A DNA stretch of 8,243 nt from positions 1-8,243 of the forward strand of contig JAGAPM010000078.1 in NCBI GenBank assembly GCA_017623265.1, in the 5' to 3' direction. The translations under genes were made by a program, and so were the position numbers. Position 1 is the first letter of the stretch. Each line of letters opens with the position of its first letter. This document shows, piece by piece, positions 6,091-8,243 of this stretch. The stretch is from Lentisphaeria bacterium. Lineage in GTDB: Bacteria > Verrucomicrobiota > Lentisphaeria > Victivallales > UBA1829. Under the pieces are notes generated by a model, which did no database searches, was not told the DNA's origin, and saw only the letters and a list, made by a program, of their open reading frames with translations.

Positions 6091-6824
6091 AAAATTTTGT
6101 TCAGCTGTTCTGGACGATCCGGGGCGAAGGGGAATTTATCCTTGCGGACCGCACGATCCGGTCGGGACCGGGCGACATCTTTTACCGTCTGCCCGGAGAA
6201 AAACATGCAGAGCATAACTGCGGCAGCTCGGAATGGTGTTATTTCTGGGTCACGTTCGATGGTCCCGGCGCTGCGGCTTTCATGGAAAGTTTCGGGTACG
6301 GCAGGGATGGTCTTCATGCCGGAGACTGCCCTGTGCCACTCTTTCTGGAGCTGGAACACCGGATCCGGCAGGAGGATGCTCCGGCATTGCGGAAAATGCT
6401 CTCGATCTGTGTGGAGATCCTGACTCTTGCCGGCGGAAACGGCATACAGCCGCAGGAACAGGATCTTTTTGAACGGGCAATGCAGCTGATCCGGAAGAAT
6501 TATACAGATCCCGCTCTGAACGTGGATTCCCTCCTCAAAGATCTGGGCGTCCACCGGTCCACATTAAACCGGATTTTTGCGGCGGAAAAAAAATGCAGTC
6601 CGGGGGAGCTGATCCGGTCTCTGCGCATGGAACACGCATTGGAACTGCTGCGGGCCACGACCATGCCGGTAAAAGAAGCAGCATACGCCTCCGGCTTTAA
6701 CGATCCTGCCTATTTCTGCCGCCGGATCCGGAAAGCAACGGGCATGACACCGGAGGAGATCCGGAAGAAAAAACAGAAAAAAACGTCAAAAAGTCTGTTT
6801 GATTCTTGTTTTTTCACAAGGTGA
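6063..6824 (+). CDS. AraC-family transcriptional regulator (N-terminus apparently frameshifted)
   Basis: From the first ATG in this frame (6063; the next is 6087) the product is 253 residues. Residues 11-65 (FVQLFWTIRGEGEF, GPGDIFYRLPGEKH) form part of the cupin-like ligand-binding domain found in many AraC-type sugar regulators. The DNA-binding domain spans about 138-240, with two helix-turn-helix units: LNVDSLLKDLGVHRSTLNRIF (about 152-172) and VKEAAYASGFNDPAYFCRRI (203-222), followed by the family signature end KATGMTPEEIR. The C-terminus is unusual, with a Lys-rich stretch (KKKQKK) and then a tail TSKSLFDSCFFTR. The first strand of the cupin domain is missing from this frame but is present just upstream in another, so the intact gene probably began at 5965. 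If translation really starts at 6063, the sensor domain is truncated while the DNA-binding domain stays intact. Its position suggests control of the divergent oxidoreductase gene and itself. Confidence 0.85.
   Translation: MAGVFPGNMKNFVQLFWTIRGEGEFILADRTIRSGPGDIFYRLPGEKHAEHNCGSSEWCYFWVTFDGPGAAAFMESFGYGRDGLHAGDCPVPLFLELEHRIRQEDAPALRKMLSICVEILTLAGGNGIQPQEQDLFERAMQLIRKNYTDPALNVDSLLKDLGVHRSTLNRIFAAEKKCSPGELIRSLRMEHALELLRATTMPVKEAAYASGFNDPAYFCRRIRKATGMTPEEIRKKKQKKTSKSLFDSCFFTR
6776..6815 (+). terminator. Possible weak AT-rich hairpin at the end of the regulator gene
   Basis: GAAAAAAAC (about 6776-6784) can pair imperfectly with GTTTTTTC (6808-6815), and inside it TCAAA/TTTGA (6786-6790 and 6798-6802) are complementary. 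The stem is nearly all A/T and a T-run (6809-6814) forms part of its 3' side. It lies within the last codons of the regulator gene, before the TGA at 6822-6824. I call it only a possible weak terminator. Confidence 0.25.
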
Positions 6825-6833
6825 ATGTATCTT
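6806..6833 (+). promoter_or_regulatory. Possible promoter of ruvA
   Basis: TTGTTT (6806-6811), a 16-bp spacer and TATCTT (6828-6833) give a moderate sigma70-like match, with a start near 6840 and a leader of about 33 bases before the ruvA ATG. It overlaps the last codons of the regulator gene. The 48-bp gap and change of function between the regulator and ruvA make a separate promoter here reasonable. Confidence 0.35.
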
Positions 6834-6872
6834 TAACACAACAGAACAACATAGAAACGGAGAAATGCAAAC

Positions 6873-7496
6873 ATGATCACACAACTTACCGGAACGCTGG
6901 TGAAGGCAGATCTCACCACGGCGGTGCTGGATGTCAATGGCGTCGGCTACCTGATCTCCATCCCCATGAGTACCTTTGACGCCCTGCCCCGTGCAGGCGA
7001 AAAGACCACGCTGCTGACCCACATGCAGATCTCGGAAAATGATATTGCTCTTTACGGCTTTGCAACAGAACGGGAACGCACAGTGTTCGGCATGCTGATC
7101 ACCGTCAGTGGTATCGGTCCGAAAACGGCGCTGAATATTCTGAGCAGCCTGAATATCCCGGCATTCTGTCAGGCGTTGGCATCTTCCGATATCAAGTCAC
7201 TGAAACGGATCAACGGCATCGGTCCCAAGTCTGCGGAGCGCATGATCGTGGAACTGCGGGATAAGATCGACAAGATCGCGCCGGAACTGGCGTTCGGTCT
7301 GCCCGAAGGCGGTGCAGAAGATACTGCCAGCCTGCGGGAGATCGAAGATGCCGTCAGCGCACTGGAACAGCTGGGCTTCCAGCGGAACAAAATCCAGAAA
7401 GCCGTTACCGAACTTGCCATGGCTCTGCCGGAAAACGAACGCAGCGTGGAAAATATTGTCCGGAAATCCCTGCAGGCATTGCAGGCACTCCGCTAA
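6873..7496 (+). CDS. ruvA: Holliday junction branch migration complex subunit RuvA
   Basis: The 207-residue product has the length and three-domain layout of RuvA, the DNA-binding subunit that holds four-way junctions as a tetramer and positions the RuvB helicase motors. Domain I (1-64) is the OB-fold, opening MITQLTGTLV and including the VNGVGYLISIP strand pair and ENDIALYGF, where Glu55 and Asp57 fall at the acidic-pin region. Domain II carries two helix-hairpin-helix motifs, VSGIGPKTALNIL (78-90) and INGIGPKSAERM (113-124), which bind the DNA backbone. After a flexible acidic linker (about 140-152), domain III (153-203) is the small helical RuvB-binding domain. GGAGA (6859-6863) precedes the ATG by nine bases. 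Neither ruvC nor ruvB is seen next to it in this window; the next gene downstream is an unrelated protein. Confidence 0.97.
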   Translation: MITQLTGTLVKADLTTAVLDVNGVGYLISIPMSTFDALPRAGEKTTLLTHMQISENDIALYGFATERERTVFGMLITVSGIGPKTALNILSSLNIPAFCQALASSDIKSLKRINGIGPKSAERMIVELRDKIDKIAPELAFGLPEGGAEDTASLREIEDAVSALEQLGFQRNKIQKAVTELAMALPENERSVENIVRKSLQALQALR

Positions 7497-7522
7497 CGAC
7501 ATAACAGAAAGAACACTTTCTT

Positions 7523-8243
7523 ATGAGCAAACCAGAACCTCTGCCGAAAACACTCGAAGAACACCGCGAATATCTTTACGGAATCGTGAAACTGCAACTG
7601 TTCTATCTCCACCTCCGTCAGACGGAACAGGATCCCAATGAACCCTTCCGGGACGCCATCCGGAACCGGGTGGACATCTACCGCAAAACCGAAGCGAATC
7701 CCGAAGCCCTGAACCCGGTGACGCTCCACTTTGACGAACCCGCGTGGCTCGTGATGGAAGATCAGGCGCTGGCTCTGATGGAAAAATACAACTCCAGCTC
7801 CGAATCCGACCGCAAAAACTTTGAAGAAGAAGCCTTCCTCGTCTTCAAGGATTCCATTGATCAGCGCTGCGAACGGGACTATCTGGACCCCTCCGGGCTG
7901 GCAAATTATCAGTGCGGCAGTCTCCGGCACAATCTGGAACTGGACCGGAACGGATATCTGGGATTCCACATTGCCAACTCGGTCTGCCCCCATTCCATTT
8001 TTGATGATCCCCTGCACATTCCCCGCTGTATGAAAGCGCTGGTGAAAGCGGCAGAAGAGACTTATCATGCCAAGGGACTCGCCACCGGCACCTGGCTGAA
8101 CGGCTCCGAACGCTGGCTCGCCTGTTTCCCAAAGGCATGGACCGCCAACCTTTCTGCACCTGCAGATCCCGTAAAATCGGTGGCATGGCATTACGGCTGG
8201 TGGGGGCAGTTCATCTCTGCACGCCGCACCCTGCAGAAGAAGA
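7523..8243 (+). CDS. Unidentified protein downstream of ruvA (partial, runs off the right edge)
   Basis: An open frame of 240 codons starts at ATG 7523 and has no stop before the window ends. I do not recognise the family with certainty. There is no signal peptide or membrane segment, so the product is probably cytoplasmic. The first 130 residues look largely helical and charged. The rest holds dense motif-like stretches: GFHIANSVCPHSIFDDP (147-163), TGTWLNGSERWLACFPKAW (188-206) and AWHYGWWGQF (221-230), rich in Trp, His, Cys and Phe. They resemble conserved cores of a folded enzyme or binding domain, with His149, Cys155, His157, Asp161 and Asp162 as possible metal or active-site residues; this is inference. 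The gap to ruvA is only 26 bp, so the two are probably co-transcribed. The ribosome-binding site is weak: AGAAAG at about 7506-7511 is the only purine-rich stretch. Codon use matches the neighbours, which supports a real gene. Confidence 0.8.
   Translation, partial: MSKPEPLPKTLEEHREYLYGIVKLQLFYLHLRQTEQDPNEPFRDAIRNRVDIYRKTEANPEALNPVTLHFDEPAWLVMEDQALALMEKYNSSSESDRKNFEEEAFLVFKDSIDQRCERDYLDPSGLANYQCGSLRHNLELDRNGYLGFHIANSVCPHSIFDDPLHIPRCMKALVKAAEETYHAKGLATGTWLNGSERWLACFPKAWTANLSAPADPVKSVAWHYGWWGQFISARRTLQKK

Noticed and set aside
6024..6554. A 176-codon minus-strand open frame across the regulator
   Set aside because: It lies antisense to a clear AraC-family coding region and shows no recognisable domain or good start signal.
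6100..6775. Frequent recurrence of ATCCGG in the regulator gene
   Set aside because: The copies encode Ile-Arg pairs or cross codon boundaries in a gene that favours ATC and CGG. This is codon bias rather than a repeat family.
7493..8191. A 232-codon minus-strand open frame at the right end
   Set aside because: It is opposite the frame starting at 7523. The plus frame has denser, more protein-like motifs, a continuous reading to the window edge and close operon spacing to ruvA, so I favour the plus strand. The plus gene has a weak ribosome-binding site, which leaves a little doubt.

Overview
The window looks like part of a chromosome from a Gram-negative-type, polysaccharide-degrading bacterium of the Planctomycetes-Verrucomicrobia-Lentisphaerae group. 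A Victivallis-like lentisphaerote is my best guess. This rests on style only: a giant signal-peptide-bearing glycoside-hydrolase-like protein beside a Gfo/Idh/MocA oxidoreductase and an AraC-type regulator, Shine-Dalgarno starts, sigma70-like promoters, and moderately GC-rich coding sequence that strongly prefers C/G-ending codons. I could not run a taxonomic search.

Layout, left to right. (1) Positions 1-50, minus strand, hold the first 16 codons of a gene that leaves the window; its product begins with a hydrophobic segment. A near-consensus promoter lies at 88-116. (2) An intrinsic terminator at 138-175 closes the large minus-strand gene at 199-4512. This gene encodes a 1437-residue secreted protein with several beta-domains, a probable TIM-barrel hydrolase core (candidate catalytic Glu918 and Glu1043) and a C-terminal carbohydrate-binding-like domain. 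(3) A 168-bp gap holds its probable promoter and two inverted repeats. (4) At 4681-5865, minus strand, is a complete 394-residue Gfo/Idh/MocA oxidoreductase. (5) A 99-bp divergent intergenic region carries two interleaved promoters and a direct repeat. (6) On the plus strand is an AraC-family regulator whose N-terminal part (from 5965) lies in a different frame from the rest (to 6824), so the gene appears frameshifted. (7) ruvA occupies 6873-7496. (8) From 7523 to the right edge runs an open frame for a protein I do not recognise, probably co-transcribed with ruvA.

Inferred biology: the left two thirds form a small carbohydrate-use module. The divergent AraC regulator senses a sugar or oligosaccharide through a cupin-like N-domain and controls the oxidoreductase, and perhaps the secreted hydrolase-like protein. 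The right end is housekeeping DNA repair. There are no rRNA, tRNA, CRISPR or insertion-sequence features that I can support, and no stretch over 300 bp without a gene. The most noteworthy items are the apparent one-base frameshift in the regulator, the interleaved divergent promoters with a repeated TATTGC motif, the unusual architecture of the giant protein, and the unknown protein following ruvA where ruvB might be expected.
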